DNA of 64,000 bases from JAIOQJ01 sp963718635 (GTDB lineage: Bacteria > Planctomycetota > Planctomycetia > Gemmatales > Gemmataceae), in the NCBI GenBank assembly GCA_963718635.1, contig OY970367.1:5146001-5210000 (forward strand), given 5' to 3'. The notes under the pieces are model-generated. The model saw only the letters and a program-made list of their open reading frames with translations. It made no database searches and was not told the origin of the DNA. Shown piece by piece: positions 62,792 through 64,000 of this stretch; positions within the stretch are counted from its first letter, which is position 1, and every line of letters starts with the position of its first letter. The translations under genes and the position numbers were made by a program.

Positions 62792-64000
62792 ATGTGGAAA
62801 AGCAAACAAAAACTGCAAACGGCGTTTTGGTTGATGGCGGCCTTGTGCCTGGGCGGCCTTTGGCTCGTCGGTGACGGCAGGGCCGAGAAGCCTCGCGTCG
62901 TGCTGCCGGATGACCCCCAGAAAGTCGTGCTTTTGTGGGATTTTCGCCGCGCGGACCTCCCTCGATCCAAGGAAGAGCCTCAGGTGCGCCTGCTGGCCAA
63001 CGGCAGCCTGACCGTCATCGATCCCCACGGTCCCGGCAAGACGCTTGTGATGAAACTTTCCGCTCCTGAGGTCCAGGAGTTGCTGGACTTCGTCATCCAT
63101 GATCAGGGCTTTTTCACGCTCGACTCGGGCAAGGTGCAAGCGTGCATTCGTGCAGCCCAGCTGCAGGACGGGCTGGCCCCATCCACCGTGGAGATGGACG
63201 CCACGGTGCTGCGCGTGTGCGCCGACGGCCGGGAACACGTGGTCCGCTGCTCCGACCTCCACTCTTATGCCGACCGCGCTGACGAGACCAAGCGGCTCGC
63301 TGCCATCCAGCAGCGCCTGCAGCGGCTGGTGCATTGGTCGTATGCCGGCGGCCAGCCCGGCATCGAGGCCGCTCTCAAACGAGCTAATGAGCGCCTGCGG
63401 CAAGAGTTCCCCGAGGCGCCACTGTTGAGCGCGGGCGACCTTCAGTTCGCCGTGCAGAAGGTCAATGGCAGCGCCCAGGCGATCTGGGAGCGCACCAGCG
63501 TCGCCAAGGACAAAAACCCGTTCTCTTTCGTGCATGCCCGCCTGGACTGGGCTAGCGCGGAGGAAGAGCCGCAAGTGATCGTGAAGGCGAACCTTGCCGA
63601 CACTCCCACGCCCAAACCGGGCAAAAAGAAGGAGAACAAGGACTTGCCGCCAGGGCAGCCTGTCCCCGTCGCCGCGGACAAGACCGTGAAATACGACTAC
63701 CCCATCGTCTACGTGCGGGCACCGCGCTATGCGGATAACCAGCGGAACCGTTGGCCCAACACCCACACGCCGTTGGTCGCCACGCCGGCTTCCGAACTCA
63801 TGCTCTTGCATCCTGACGGCCGCGAGGAAGTGCTGGTGGCGGTCAAGGCGCACGAGGCGGTCACCGATCCGTATGTCTCCTTCGACGCCGCCTGGGTCTA
63901 CTACGCCAAGTACCATGACCAAACGGAGCGCGACGGCATCAACCGGACCAGCCGGGGTGGTTCGGATATTTACAAGATTCACATCCCCACGCGGAAGATC
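62792..64000 (+). CDS. secreted HZS_alpha-like domain protein, 3'-partial
   Basis: Starts at ATG 62792 after a GAGAGGA site and stays open to the window end. Residues 1-32 form a signal peptide (KLQTAFWLMAALCLGGLW). An unassigned domain (about 40-300) is followed by YPIVYVRAPRYADN, LMLLHPDGREEVLVAV, DPYVSFDAAWVYYAKYHD and GSDIYKIHI. This matches the beta-propeller-like domain named after the hydrazine synthase alpha subunit, which is widespread in non-anammox planctomycetes. Periplasmic or surface location; function unknown. Confidence 0.8.
   Translation, partial: MWKSKQKLQTAFWLMAALCLGGLWLVGDGRAEKPRVVLPDDPQKVVLLWDFRRADLPRSKEEPQVRLLANGSLTVIDPHGPGKTLVMKLSAPEVQELLDFVIHDQGFFTLDSGKVQACIRAAQLQDGLAPSTVEMDATVLRVCADGREHVVRCSDLHSYADRADETKRLAAIQQRLQRLVHWSYAGGQPGIEAALKRANERLRQEFPEAPLLSAGDLQFAVQKVNGSAQAIWERTSVAKDKNPFSFVHARLDWASAEEEPQVIVKANLADTPTPKPGKKKENKDLPPGQPVPVAADKTVKYDYPIVYVRAPRYADNQRNRWPNTHTPLVATPASELMLLHPDGREEVLVAVKAHEAVTDPYVSFDAAWVYYAKYHDQTERDGINRTSRGGSDIYKIHIPTRKI

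Noticed and set aside
62696..63982. 428-codon leftward frame at the right end
   Set aside because: The rightward frame from 62792 has a signal peptide and a recognisable HZS_alpha-like domain; the leftward frame does not.

Overview
The window looks like a chromosomal accessory region of a member of the Planctomycetota, probably a Pirellulales- or Gemmatales-like relative. The evidence is indirect: two Hanks-type Ser/Thr kinases, a secreted protein whose end resembles the hydrazine-synthase-alpha-like domain common in planctomycetes, a fragment of a planctomycete-style sialate O-acetylesterase, and several small families I associate with this phylum. No rRNA, tRNA or CRISPR array was recognised. 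Many genes carry single-base frameshifts. Either this is a decaying genomic island or the assembly has residual indel errors; some indels sit in homopolymers.

Layout. (1) 1-11.5 kb: a tandem RHS/YD-repeat toxin array. A giant RHS protein (entering from the left, broken by two frameshifts) ends in a Hint-plus-toxin tip with a putative immunity gene. A second displaced core carries a different tip and immunity gene, and a third core has lost its tip. (2) 11.57-14.41 kb: a 2.84-kb element with 25-bp perfect terminal inverted repeats and a 9-bp target duplication. It carries a trypsin-like protease, a DUF4238 gene and a broken secreted-protein gene, but no transposase, and has 20-bp-period TTGCA arrays near both ends. 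(3) 14.5-24 kb: surface-glycan genes, namely a cytidylyltransferase/GHMP-kinase fusion, two giant glycosyltransferase-TPR paralogues and two small GT2 enzymes. (4) 24-35 kb: a leftward type I restriction-modification operon (hsdM, a 52-codon ORF, hsdS, a 191-aa gene, hsdR and a YgjP-like metallopeptidase). Upstream on the same strand lie a DUF932 gene and a kinase-TPR-FHA gene that may belong to it. (5) 36-39 kb: prophage or mobile-element debris, with a serine recombinase, an HTH regulator, terminase small subunit, a broken terminase large subunit and an acetylesterase fragment. (6) 39-46 kb: a Ser/Thr kinase, small planctomycete genes, an inverted-repeat cluster, and an insertion sequence that split a two-domain GIY-YIG-like gene. 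(7) 46-62 kb: a defence-like island with a PD-(D/E)xK-type protein, DUF5677, a broken STAND-like NTPase, a deleted methylase-helicase, HNH proteins, a trypsin-like protease divergent from an M41-like peptidase, and a GHKL-ATPase/metallopeptidase fusion. Debris of DUF5131 and of the helicase follows. (8) 62.8-64 kb: the start of a secreted HZS_alpha-like protein that runs off the window.

How the parts relate. Regions 1, 2, 4 and 7 are conflict-type cargo (toxin/immunity, restriction, proteases, NTPases), and region 3 would remodel the cell surface. The strongest new structural observations are the transposase-less cargo element at 11.57-14.41 kb, the precisely reversible IS insertion at 43.2-44.9 kb, and the type I R-M operon with a tiny overlapping gene and a perfect hairpin at its hsdM-hsdS junction.
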